This document shows positions 10,374-22,483 of a DNA stretch of 64,000 nucleotides, one piece after another. Source of the DNA: Coprinus comatus (Eukaryota > Basidiomycota > Agaricomycetes > Agaricales > Agaricaceae). The stretch is taken from positions 868,001 to 932,000 of the forward strand of contig JAWPGT010000006.1 in assembly GCA_034638255.1 (NCBI GenBank), given 5' to 3'. How positions within the stretch are numbered: position 1 is the first letter of the stretch; every line of letters begins with the position of its first letter. The translations under genes were made by a program, and so were the position numbers. Below the pieces are notes generated by a model. The model did not search any database. It had not been told where the DNA came from and saw only the letters and a list, made by a program, of their open reading frames with translations.

Positions 10374-12509
10374 ATGCTGCCCTCAGAACTCCTCAACATT
10401 GTCTTCCGTCTGCTCTCCACCCCTGACCTGCAGTCCTGTGCCCTTGTCTGCTCAGACTTCACTGGCCCAGCACAGCTTCTTCTCTTCAGCCATCTATTTC
10501 TGCTTCCCCAGCCCTCCAGGCCATTGATCGCACGTTCCCTCTCAGTTACCCCTGCTCAGAGGGCCTTCTCTCCAGCTGCTAGCTACGAATGTCCTCGCTC
10601 AGAGTCTCAGCCTCCTCTCCAGCCCCATCTCACCCATCCCAATCACTGTGCAAAACTTCTTGCCATCCTTCAACATTCTCCCCATCTCGCACAGTATATT
10701 AGGACCCTTACTGTCGTCGAAGGAAGGCTCTTTCCCCACTCCGCAGCTTCTAAGCCTACTCTTTTACACGACCCCGTTCTCTCACATCTCCACAACCACG
10801 CTGCCATCAATGGTCCTCAATGGTTGGCTTCCACTCCTCCTCAAGTCCTTTACTCCCTCTTTGAACTCATCAAACGAGGCAGACTCCGTCAGGTCAATAT
10901 TCTCTACCCAGACGGTCCAAAGACTTCTTGGTCTCTCATTCCAAGAGACGTCCGTAATGCATTTCGTTTTCTCTTCACTCACACCGACGATCACGACTCT
11001 GTTCCTGAGCGCGTCGAAATCCGTAACCTTTCATTTGACAATCCTTCTGCATTCTCAGAATTCACTAGTACCCTTTCAAATCCTACTATACGACATCTTA
11101 CTCTTCGTGGTATAAAACTCCTTAATGCCCCAGACTCTCAGATCCGCTCCCGAGGAAGGTCAACAACTCGTAGGGATTTCGGTTCTTCTCCACTTGTTCC
11201 ATTGACTCACAGCCGCACACCCTTAAGAGGTCGTCAAAGGGGTAAAGGAAGAACTCTATTACATAGTGACTTGAACTCAAACTCAACTTCAACGCTCGTG
11301 GGGAACTTTCATAATAATAATAAAGTCTTGGCAGATTCTACTTTCCCCATATTGAATACTCTTTGCCTTTCGTCCTCATCTTTTGATCCGAGTATGGCAT
11401 CACAAGCTCCGGAAACTGTTCTTCTATTACGTGTTCTTCTTCTTGGCGTGGGTTCTCAAGGACAGGAATTGGCATCTCCGCTTATTGATGTTCCGAGTTT
11501 GAAGAATTTACTTATTCCTGGGATTCCGATTACGAATGTTCAAGAGATTATTGAGGTTTTGAAAGAGAGTAAGATTTGTGATACGCTTGATACTCTTGAA
11601 TTTACGAATCTCAATTTACGTACGTGTATCAACATCTGTTTCTTATGATGTTTTTTTATGATTTTTTTTTTGGCATTTATTATAGAAACTGCAAGTCTTT
11701 ATCCACCTAAAGCCGTTGACCTTAACATTCTTTCAAATATCAAAAAATTGGTTATAGGGATAAGGTTGAATTATAATGGAACGATTTGTTACTGTCTTTC
11801 ACCTTTGCGGAATTCACCAATTGGAGGAGTTGGAGTTGGAGTTGTTTATGATAAAAATCATTTGGTTTCTTGGCTTATGGATTCTCTTACTTCACTTCTT
11901 CATCCTCCTTTTCCTATTCCTCATCAAAATTCAATGTCAACACCAATGTCGAAGATAAATTCTACTGGCAGTACGAATGAAATAAAAATCAAGTTGTCTT
12001 GTGATCCTACTACACCTGGTATCATACAACCTCAACCTCAATTTCAATCCCAATCCCAATCTCAATCTCGAACCCAATCTCGAACCCAATCCCAAACAAA
12101 CCAGTATCGATATCAACATCAACGTCAATTAATAGGACTTTCCGAAATAATTAATGATTTAAGGAAACATAGAGGAAATTCAAATTCAAATGGGAATGGG
12201 GATGGGGGTGTAGTGGTTGACGTTGAAATGGATTCACTTTTTCTTCTTAATAATAAAATAGTGATACTAATTGTTATAATAGTTTGGGAGGATTTAGAGG
12301 GAGGTTTGGTGGAAGAGGAAAACCGCATAATCATGTTGAGTTGGATTATGATTACGACTACGACTACAATAACGCCAACGACAACAATAACACCAACAAT
12401 AACATCAACAATAACATCAACATCAACGACAATACCAACGACAATGGTAATGGTAACAGAGGAAGAGGAAGGAGAAGAGAAAGAATTGAATATTTTGGAG
12501 AAGGTTTAG
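10374..12509 (+). CDS. F-box protein with low-complexity C-terminus
   Basis: The ATG at 10374 opens an F-box at once: LPSELLNIVFRLLSTPDLQSC, then ALVCSDF and LLFSHLFL. This is the Skp1-binding motif of SCF ubiquitin-ligase receptors. The middle has leucine-spaced segments (RHLTLRGIKLL, LDTLEFTNLNL) that suggest degenerate LRR-type substrate binding. There is one intron, 11620-11685; the exons 10374-11619 and 11686-12509 join to 690 codons. After about residue 530 the protein becomes QSQSQSR- and Thr-rich. A different frame over the last 270 bases encodes an RGG/DYDY/Asn-rich tail ending in GEGLEELAKMWLEKLFLS at 12553, which looks more protein-like. A small unrecognised intron or an indel near 12210-12290 could switch frames. 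The substrate is unknown. Confidence 0.75.
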
Positions 12510-12553
12510 AAGAATTAGCGAAAATGTGGCTTGAAAAGTTGTTTCTCTCGTAA

Positions 12554-13078
12554 ACTTGAAAAGTGAATGAGGGGTATGGTATTTATTAGTACTGGTAACT
12601 AATACTTGTATAGTTTTTTTGTAGCATTATAATATGTGTATTAAATCATGTGTATGTTTTTTTTTTAAAATTATCAAAAAATCTTTTTTCCTGAGTTTTA
12701 CATATACGTTGAGAAACTCGTTATTTTACTATATAGGAAGGGTTCATTAATACTCAAATGATCCAATTCGGGGGGGAAGTAAGGTCGGAGTTGTTGTTGA
12801 CTTGAAAAGAGAAATTGGAATGAAATTTTCGATTTTTCTAGATTTATTGAGATTGGATTATTTCGATGTGTTGAGTAATGAATATTAATGAGCTCGTGCA
12901 TGGATGTTGACTAAAATATTTATTTATTTACTTACTTAATTAATTAATCGGAGCTTGAATTTATGTACCTAATACCAACGAAAAAGGTTTCTCATCAAAG
13001 ACTTGTCACATTTCTTACCCATCAACCACCACCTCAAACACCCAACTTCCAAAAAAAAACGATTCACCCACTTCAAAC
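12554..13078. other. Intergenic, no gene seen
   Basis: About 520 AT-rich bases between the F-box gene and the RNA-binding protein gene. It holds the 3' flank of the first and the promoter and leader of the second. I see no RNA gene or motif. Confidence 0.5.
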
Positions 13079-15985
13079 ATGGATATCGATATGAAGATAA
13101 AGGATGACGGTGAGGATAAGAGTATTGCTCCTTCTCTTGGAGGAGGAGGTGGTAGAGATCGTAGTGATAGAGACAGAGACCGTGAAAGAGAACGTGAGAG
13201 GGAACGTGAAAGAGATAGGGATAGAGATAGAGATTATAAGGATAGACCGAGGGATCATGATAGAGAACGTGAACGCGACCGCGACCGCGATTATGATAGG
13301 AGAGGAGGAGGAGATAGAGAAAAGGAGAGAGAAAGGGAACGTGACCGTGAAAGGAGGGAAAGGGATACCCGTATGCTTTGCGTTTTTTTTCGGTCTTTTT
13401 GACACGATTTGTTTTTGTGTGTGGCTAACTTCTTTTGCCTTTCTCTCTCCTTATAGTTCGTTCAGGAAGACGCGCAGGTGATCATTGGGAACCTGAAAGA
13501 CGCAATACCAACAATGGTAGTGGCGGTGGTGGTGGCGATGTAAGCGCATGGCCTTTTTAAAGTAATTATTACTAATATGTAGGTTTTTAGCGCCGAAGAC
13601 GTTCCAGAAGCCGTACACGTTCTCGTTCTGCTCGTAGACGTTCAGCTTCACCGCGTCGTTCACGTCGATCAAGGTCAAGAACTCGTTCTCGTTCTCCTCG
13701 TTCACATTCTAGATCTCGTAGTCGTGAGAATACTATCACTAACAAGAAAGGTGGAGATGCCTTTGCTCGTTCCCTTGGTGGACCTATGAATGCAGATCAT
13801 GAAGAGGCTGTGGAATTTGCCAAGATTAGCAAGAGAGAAAATCGCGTTTATGTTGGAAATCTCAGCTACGACGTCAAGTACCGAGATTTGATTGAATTCA
13901 TGAGGGGAGGTGGGTTGGGAGAATTAGTTTTCTTGTCTATTTTTCAAAAACAAAGTTGTTGGGGGGAGGTGTTTTCAAAGAGGGGGTGGCTCGTCTTGGG
14001 CGGGTGACTTTTTTTTATGGGCATCCGACTCTTTTGCGTACGATAATACGCATAGACGTTTACGTCTTTCCGATGAACTGGAGCTTGGAGAATGAGCTTG
14101 TGGGGAGGAAGAGATGATTGATTTTTGAATATGATCATTTTATTATTGATCATATCGATGGTTTCTCTTTGTTCTTCTGAGTCGTCGAGAGGAGACGTCT
14201 TTGCCTTTTTTAAAACTTTTCTTTGGAATTCGGTTAGAGTTGTGTTGGCAGGATATTGATGGGAGTTTTTTCTTTTGGGGTTGGCAGCTGGTGAGGTGCT
14301 CTTCGCCGAAGTACTCGTTACGCCTACCGGTGTATCCAAAGGATGCGGGTAAGCCTTTATATATCATTCCTTTATTTAAATTCTTTTTAAACTCCCCCTC
14401 TTATAGCATTGTCGAATTCGCCTCACAAGAAGATGCTCAACGTGCTGTTCGTGAGCTTTCGGAGCAACCGCTCCTTGGTCGACCTGTTTTCATTCGAGAA
14501 GTATGTGAATCGTTTGAGGATGGGTTATAGAATCTAATGATTGTATGTCTCTATTTAGGATCGAGAGACTGAAGCTCGCTTCGGTGCTACTCCTGTTCCA
14601 GGTAAAATTGGAATGGCTATGGCCGGACAGGGATTAAACGCTGCTCCTCCTCCTCGTCCTCCTTCTCACAACTATTTTGGGGCCAATCAACAAAACCCTG
14701 GAAATCAACTCTATGTTGGAAATGTAAGCTTTTAATACGTCCCGAGGGCTGGTTTTCATTTTTATGCTTATGATGTGCCTTTTTTGTTAGCTTCCTTATC
14801 AAGCCGGGTGGCAAGACCTTAAGGATCTGTTCCGGAATGCTGGTAATATTATCCGTGCTGATATTAATATTGGAGCGGATGGTAGGCCGAAAGGATCTGG
14901 TACTGTCGTCTTTGAAACTACCAAAGATGCTCAACAAGCAATTTGTAGGGATTCTTTTATTTTTCATTTATTTATTGATGTTTTTGGTTTAACTGAAAAA
15001 CCTTTTTGTGTAGCTATGTACAATGGATACGAATGGTACGGACGTACGCTTGAAGTCCGCGAAGTAAGTTCCTATTCATAAAATCCGTTTTATATAATTA
15101 AGATGCTGATGACTGGGGATTTCCTTTCCTTTTTTTGTAAAAGGATCGATATGCAGGGTTATCTGGTAATGTAGGATTCCGTGGAGGATTCCGCGGTGCA
15201 CCTCGTGGTGGTCTACGTGGGTTCCGTGGTGGTCCAGGTGGATTTAGAGGAGGACCTGGTGGTTATCGTGGTGGATTTGCTGGTGGTGCTGGTGCTGGTG
15301 GTGCTGGTGCTGCTGGTGCTGGCCGTGATTTTTCAAATCAAGATATTTATGCTGATTATAATGGACCTGACTCGGCAGGTGCTGCTGGTGCTGCTGGAGC
15401 GACTGGTGGCGCCGGTGGTCCAGGTGGTGGTGGATTGAGGATGGACCAGTATAGTGGTTATCCGACTGGTCCAGCTGCTGGAACCGGTCATGGGTATCAT
15501 GGTCATGGACATGGACACGGACATGGATTTGAACCGGAACCTAGTCAACAGATTATGGTTAGAAACGTAAGTGGATTTCTTTTTCTCCTATCTCAAAAGA
15601 GAGCTAGCACTGATTGATTATTTTCCTTTTTGGGAATTGTAGTTGCCTTGGTCGACAGCCAATGAAGATCTTGTGGAATTGTTTGAAACTACTGGACAAG
15701 TTGAATTGGCAGAGATTTTGTTTGATGGTACACGTTCGAAAGGATGTGGAGTTGTTCAGTTTGGACAGATTACGGAGGCTGAAACTGCTATTGCCAAGTT
15801 CCAGAGTTATGTTTATGGCGGTAGACCCCTTGGTGAATCAAGCCCCTCTGTTTAAAGAAAGAAAGAATTTTCAACTGACTGTTTTTTTTTTTGTAGATGT
15901 GAGGTTTAATGATAGGTGGCATACGTTTACTCCTACAGCTGCGAAAGGTGGACAAGTTGCTCCTATGCAGGCTGATGCTGTTTGA
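13079..15985 (+). CDS. GBP2: Three-RRM SR-like mRNA-binding/export protein (Gbp2/Hrb1 type)
   Basis: Eleven exons (13079-13370, 13457-13539, 13591-13909, 14288-14348, 14407-14500, 14559-14723, 14791-14944, 15014-15063, 15144-15566, 15643-15832, 15897-15985) join to 640 codons, giving 639 residues. An Arg/Asp/Glu repeat (DRDRDRERERE) and an RS-type region (RRSRSRTRSRSARR) precede RRM1 (RVYVGNLSYDV ... GCGIVEFAS), RRM2 (QLYVGNLPYQAGW ... GSGTVVFE), a Gly-rich RGG stretch (FRGGFRGAPRGG) with an HGHGHGHG tract, and RRM3 (QIMVRNLPWST ... GCGVVQFGQ). In yeast this domain order is found in Gbp2/Hrb1, shuttling mRNA surveillance and export factors. RRM1 is interrupted by a 378-nt intron, far longer than the gene's other nine (about 50-85 nt). 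Confidence 0.87.
13910..14287 (+). other. Unusually long (378 nt) intron inside RRM1 of the GBP2-like gene
   Basis: The donor GTGGGT at 13910 and acceptor CAG at 14285-14287 join G-A (GGA-G|CT-GGT) to give FMRGAGEVLFAE, a normal RRM1 loop-strand junction. Retention would introduce stops. A 131-codon minus-strand open frame (13944-14339) covers it but has no motif. Confidence 0.75.
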
Positions 15986-17414
15986 GAGGGCGTTGATGAC
16001 GATGATGATGATGAAGATGAGCATGAGCATGAATAGTTTTTTTTTTCACTATAAAAATTCTTGGAACTTTGTTAGGCGTAGGCTTAGGTAGCGTGTTGGC
16101 GTAGCCCTGTATGTTCGCCCTCTTTCTTTAGCCATAGTTACTAAGTAAGCCGCCTAAGTTGATGCAGATTGTGTCGTGATTCCTTTTTCTTATCCTTTTT
16201 TTTCTGATTTTGTTTCTCTCAGTGACTCCAGTTTCAGCTTCATTCTATGTTCCGTTATGTTTGGTCATTGGCCTCCTCTCCCTTTTTTGTAATAGTATTA
16301 TTTTTTTTAGCTTTAGCTTCGAAAAAAATAAATTATAGGTCGGTGATATGTGTTGTATGTACTACTAAGTTGAACGTGTGTGATTCAATGGCTTCGGAAA
16401 GAAGGGAACATTTTCGGAAGTTGATGAAGGGTCTGGACTTCGAGTTTGACACATGGCAGTGACAGAGAAGTTTCAATGATATGTGTTTTGACTGGTTGAC
16501 TAGTTTGCAACGTTGGCATAAGTATATATAGCGAAGGTCCCCGAAGGAATTCCGTCTCCGATCATGATCAATATGTTCTATGACACAGATCAGTGTATAC
16601 TTGCTAGTTTTTGGGATTGAATATTCGTGGTGGGTTGGAGTAGCCAGGATGATGATCGATGATTGAGAGTTTTATGTAATGATGTCATAGGTTTTGTCGA
16701 GGTAAATTGATTATATATATTCACCACACCTACCTTTGTTTCTTATGTACTGAATCACCAGCTGGTCTAGGTCAAACGTTTCATTACAGAAACGTTGACG
16801 TTCATCGAATCAAATATCGAATATTCTGGATCCGGGACTTTCCATTTGGGTTTTAGGAGGATCCATCCCCCTACCAGATACGGCCGTTCGTTTCCGAGTT
16901 TTAGTTTTTTTTATTCGTTTTAAAAAATGGTTATCTTTCCGGTAATTCTCCATGGCTTCCTTAACCGAGGATTACTGAGCTTCTTATGGGAGAGTTAGGA
17001 AATCGAATAGTATGGTTATTGTTACAGTATACCCTTTAATTTTGATGGGAGGGTTATGATGATGATTACAGCTTAGATGGGTCTAATCTTGTGTTGCCGT
17101 TTTCGGAAGTATAGGGTGGATTTCTTGGGGGATTGGAGATTATTATTATCATTTATAATTCAGGTCTATCTTTTGCTCTTTCTCTATCCTCCTATCCCTT
17201 CCCTTGCTCTCCCTTGTCCTCTTACATTCATCTCACCACTCATATCTTGCGTATTATAGACTACGCTGATAACAACAAGATTCAACGAGAAACAATCAAC
17301 TTCTACTTTTACTTTATCCCTATCTCGTGTCTTTTGTCGCTTGTCGTCATTGTCTTGTCAACATCCAACATCCAACAATCAAACCCACACCTACAACATC
17401 ACACCTTATAAACA
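15986..17414. promoter_or_regulatory. Intergenic, TPS2 upstream region
   Basis: About 1.4 kb without a credible gene. The stretch before the TPS2 ATG (about 17160-17410) is pyrimidine-rich and then A/C-rich, like a fungal 5' leader. A CCCCCT at about 16867-16872 contains the stress-response element core CCCCT, which would suit a trehalose gene, but one 5-base match has little weight. Confidence 0.4.
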
Positions 17415-20400
17415 ATGCCTCAAGCTCAAGCATCATTCGATTCATTCTCAGAACCATACACTCGTCAAGCTGATGAAACTTCACTTGATGAAGTTCGAAC
17501 TCAAATAGGAATACTAGAAGATCAACATAAACGAAGTGGTATTCCTCTTTCAGGAAGGATAATTCATGTTTGTCATTATCTCCCTATTATCGCTACTTTC
17601 AAACCTGCTCCTATCAATGGTGTTGCTGTTGGGAATGAAAATGGAATATTGAGCCCTCCACCTACTCCTCCTAGTGCTGTGCTTAATATTGATTCGGATG
17701 CTACTCGTACTGGTACTGCTACGGGTACTGCTACGGAACAAATGGAAAATGGTACTGCGGGAGCAGGAACGAAAGGAGTTTGGGGACTTGCTCCTAGATA
17801 TGGACATGCTGCTATGATTTCTGGAATTAGATCATTATCCGCTACTCATGAACAAGTTATTATTGGGTGGACTGGTGATATTCTTAACGGACCCGGTTCC
17901 GGTTCTGGTGGTGAGAAAGAAAAGGAAAAAATGGCAGTGGGAGATATTAGTTTGGAAGATAAAGTCAAGTTTGAAGATGCTTTGAAAGGTTATGTTCCTA
18001 AAGAAATTGGAGAATTGGATTCGGAACTTGATGGAGATGTTGGTGGTAAGAAGAAGAGGATATCTTATGTACCGGTTTGGTTGGATGATAAAGTTGCTCA
18101 TGGTCATTATGATGGGTATTGTAAACATAGTGAGTCGTCTTTTGGTGTTTTATTGGAATTAATTGGGTTTTTTTTCTAATTGTTTATTATTTTTTTTTAT
18201 TTTATTTTTATATAGCGTTGTGGCCGTTGTTCCATTATCTACTTTGGCAAGATGTTGCTACGGAATATGCTTCTGCAGATGAACATTATCCTCATTATGA
18301 ATCTGCCAATGCGGCTTTTGCTAGAAGGATTAGTGAGGTTTATAGACCTGGTGATTTGGTTTGGGTACATGATTATCATCTTTTACTCGTCCCAAAGTAC
18401 GTTTGAACTTGTTTTCAATGATGATGATGATAAAAGTGACTGATGTATGATGTCATGATTTTTCAGGTTGGTCAGGGAGGCTGTTCCGGATGTTGCACTT
18501 GGATTGTTCGTTCATACTCCTTTCCCGAGCAGTGAAGTATTCAGATGCTTACCTCGTAAGTTTCTTTCCTTCTTTGAAAAGAATATGGACGAAATTATTG
18601 ACGTTTTGGAATATAGGTCGCAAAGAGATTTTGGATGGTATGTTAGGTGCAAACCTTGTTTGCTTCCAGGTGGGTTAAAATATTACACACAACTTCCGTG
18701 GGGATCTTTTATTTAAAAATCGGGGTCTTTAGACATACTCCTATTCTCGGCACTTCTTGTCAACTTGTATCCGTGTATGTGGATATGAAACGAACTCTAG
18801 AGGTATAGATGTTGAAGGACATGTTACTGCCGTTTCACATTGTCCTGTTGGTATTGATGCTGAGAGAGTTGCAAGGGATATGTATGTCGTCATTTTTTCT
18901 ACAAGGTGACGTCACTAATGATGTATTTATGTTTTTTTTATAGTCAACGTCCGGGTATTCAACCAAAGTTGGAGGCATTGGGAACTTTGTATGAGGGTAA
19001 GAAGATTATTGTTGGTCGTGATAAGCTCGATGTTGTCAAGGGTGTTATTCAAAAGGTGTGTGTTTTCTTGTCGGATTATTATCGGATCAAGATTAGAACT
19101 GGGACTATTTTTTTAGTTGCGCGCCTTTGAAAAACTCCTCGAAGATTATCCGGAATGGATAGGCAATGTTGTTATGATTCAAGTTACTTCCCCAGCTTTG
19201 ACGGATTCACCAAAGTTAGAAAGACAAGTTAGTGAACTTGTGTCACATATCAATGGAGAGTATGGAAGTCTTGATTTCATTCCTGTTCACCACTAGTAAG
19301 CTATTCGTTGTGGGTGTTATTGGCATGATTTGATTTAGAGGGTTTATTTTTATTATAGCCATCAAACTTTGAAGAAGGATGAGTTTTATGCTCTCCTGAG
19401 TGTAGCTGACCTTGCGGTCATTACCCCTCTTCGTGATGGGATGAATACGACAAGTATGGAGTTTGTTATTGCTCAAGAGAAGACGAATAAAAGCCCGAGC
19501 GTGCTTAGTGAGTTTATGGGTATTAGCAAGAATATGGAAGATGCTCTTCTTGTTAATCCTTGGAATTTGGGTGTAAGTGTCCTCTCTTGTTTTTTTTTCG
19601 GTGGAATTAGAGGCTGATAATCAAAAACGGCTTTCCTTTTTTCCCATTTTTCCCCAATCGGTCATCATACCCCGAAAAAAAAAAACACAACGAAATGGAA
19701 AACTCTTAACCCATTATAGGAAGTGGCCAGCGCAATCAATAAAGGACTTTTGATGTCCCCGGCCGAAAAAGCAACTAGGCACGCGAAATTGTACAAGGTT
19801 GTTACTACCCATACTTCACATACTTGGGCATCCGTACTTGTTAAACAACTACTTGGACAACTTGGAAGGCAAGGAATGGCAAGAAAAACTCCGTATATTC
19901 CGAAGGAATTGTTACAGAATCATTATGCGAAGGCGAATAAGAGGTTGTTTTTGTTTGATTATGATGTAAGCAAAATCTCTTATCGCTTTGATGATTTTGT
20001 AAAATGTGTTCTCCCCCCCTTCTCCCTCTCCTCTTCCGTTCCTGTTCTCTCTCTCTCTCTATCCTCTGGTTCCTTTATTGATTCTGGATACTCTAACCCC
20101 CTTGGATTTTGATTGTCGAAAAAAAATGAAAATAAATTGGATTGATATATAGGGAACGTTGGCACCAATTGTGAAAACACCATCTATGGCTATTCCTTCA
20201 GAATCAACTTTGGAAGCTTTACAATTACTATCGAACGATCCTCAGAATATTGTTTATATCATTTCAGGTCGTGATCAAGCTTTCCTTGAACAACATTTAG
20301 GTCATTTGAATAATATTGGATTTTCGGCTGAACATGGTGGATTTGTTAAGGAACCTGGGAGTGGTGAATGGAGAAATTTCACAAAGAATTTGGATATGAG

Positions 20401-21335
20401 TTGGATGGTGGAGGTTGAGGAGATTTTTAGGTATTATACTGAGGTGAGTTTTTTGTTTGTTTCATTATATGTTTGCGCTACGAGACAAAGGGGTGATTGT
20501 GATTGTGATTGTGGTTTTTGTGTATAGAGAACTCAAGGAAGTCATGTTGAAACTAAGAAGAGTTCTATTACGTGGCATTATCGTTCGTGTGATCCGGAAT
20601 GGGGGTACGTGCTTCTTTTGTTTTTGTTTTTTTAGTTGGTAATTGATCATTATCATCGTTCTTTGTGTAGTCAATTCCAATGCCGCCAATGTCAGGACTT
20701 GCTCGAGAATAACTTGGCTAACAAGAGGCCTATTGAGGGTATGTTTCTTTCATATTCATATATTGGAAATGGTTGATAATGAGGGGTATTGGTTTTTTTT
20801 TTTAGTTATGGTTGGTAAGAAGAACCTCGAAGTGAGACCGATTGCTGTGAATAAAGGAGAAATTGTTAAGAGGATTCTTTATTTGCATCCTGATGCCGAA
20901 TTTATCTTTTGTGCTGGTGATGACAAGGTACGTCTTTTTTTTCGAGTCAATCCTGGTATTATTGTAGAAAAAAAAAAGTTCTTACCAACGACATTTCCTT
21001 TTCCTCCTTCTCCCTTTATTCTCCTTTAGACCGATGAAGACATGTTCAGAGCTCTTCTACTTTTCTCACCTGGTCAAAAAAGCGTTCGTTTCGATGCTCC
21101 ATTATCAGTTACACTTGTGGATGATAAAGACGCTCAACCTGTTGATCTTAAAATTCAACCTGAAGCTATATTTACAACTGCTGTTGGACATAGTAGTAAG
21201 AGGACTTTGGCAGTTTGGCATGTTACGACACCTCAGGAAATTGTGGATCATATGTTGGAGTTGGTTAAGAATCCTTCGGTTGTTGATGATGTTGTTGTGA
21301 GAGTGGTTGGGGAAGATGAGGGGTCTAAATTGTGA
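17415..21335 (+). CDS. TPS2: Trehalose-6-phosphate phosphatase with N-terminal TPS-like domain
   Basis: The product dephosphorylates trehalose-6-phosphate to trehalose, the second step of fungal trehalose synthesis, in the cytosolic TPS complex. The ATG at 17415 (MPQAQASFDSFSEPY) starts a protein of roughly 950 residues over about a dozen exons. The N-terminal half is a GT20 synthase-like domain: GRIIHVCHYLPI, TLWPLFHYLLWQD, VWVHDYHLLLVPK, LGLFVHTPFPSSEVFRCLP, VGRDKLDVVKGVIQK and PLRDGMNTTSMEFVIAQ. The C-terminal half is a HAD phosphatase with FDYD|GTLAPIVKTP (the DxDGT nucleophile, split by an intron at about 19966-20154), YIISGRDQAFLEQHL, and CAGDDKTDEDMF (split near 20927 and 21030). Stop at 21333-21335. 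Several introns have T-run-rich interiors. The synthase half is usually non-catalytic in TPS2-type proteins. No frame break was seen. Confidence 0.93.
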
Positions 21336-22483
21336 AATTGAAATTGAAATGCTGGGAATTCCGAATGTTCAAGAAAGATCTTTTGTTGTTGTTGTTGTTG
21401 TTGTTGTTATGATTTATGATATGATATGATATGATAGATTTGTTACGGTTACGGTTACTATTTTTCTTTTTCTTTTTCTTTCTTCTCTTTAGTGTTTTGT
21501 TTTTGTCTTTTTCCCGATTGGTTTGGTTCTATTCTTTTTCTTTTTTTTCTTACTAGTGTTTCTCGCTCTATAAAGTCGTCGTCGTTGTAGTATGATTTTT
21601 CTCTCTCTTTTATACTTGTTTGCGTTTTTGGTTGTTGGACAGTTGATACGTATACAGTGAATTGTTGACCTCATGTTTGATTTATTGGTTTCGATGAGCT
21701 GTCCCAAGTGACTAGAACGATCAGGGTAGGGCAATGTATCTGTCTCCGTTCTCTCTCTCTCTCTCTCTCTCTAAATATTCACCTCTCCCTCGAGATAGTA
21801 CATTAACGTGTATTTGTTTTCATTTTCATGTGTCATCTCAGAAGAAGTAATTGACCTATGCTAAAAACTTATACACACTTATACAAGCTGGGGTTCTAAT
21901 GAAATGACTGGGTGAGAAAGGTGCCGCGGCGCTCGTACCCCAATAGTCTCATCTTTAATGACCTATGGTTTAGATCCAGATGTAGCAGAACTTTACTAAG
22001 TAACGAAAGCATGATGTAGGTTCAAGAGATTGTGGAATGCATAACATACTTGTCGTTTACCAGGAGGGGGAACGCCGGACTTCTGGGAAGGGACGAGGAG
22101 GGGCAATAATATATGGATATGAGGAGATGAAAGTTGGTATGGAGAGACACATGAAGGAATAGTAAGTTGTCCCGTCTCGATTTTATGTTGAAACTTTTAC
22201 CCCCTTTCACTTGTGCCACCTCTTTGGCTAGTTACTAGTAGTAGGCAGTCCTGGGGCTGTACCGTTTTATATTTCGAACCCCTCCGTATAGTGATTTTTT
22301 TGTATACGTAGTCAGAAATAAAGATAGAAACTATTACTTGTTAACAGCCGGCCTTTCTTTTGTGTCACTGTAGCAAGTGGGCTTTTTTCTTTCTTTCTTT
22401 CCATCTCCGTAGAAGGCTGAGTTACCACACATACTCGGCATCATTATAAGACATGCACTATATCGGCAACAAATGTATTTATT
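21336..22483. repeat. Intergenic region with microsatellites
   Basis: About 1.1 kb downstream of TPS2. It contains a GTT run (about 21384-21408), ATATG/ATGAT units (about 21410-21435), TTTTTC units (about 21460-21482) and a CT dinucleotide run (about 21750-21773). No gene is recognised in the remaining sequence up to the NACHT copy 2 tail. Confidence 0.6.

Noticed and set aside
13944..14339. 131-codon minus-strand open frame in the long GBP2 intron
   Set aside because: No motif, and it overlaps the RRM1 exon in antisense. The intron call is supported by phase and RRM conservation.
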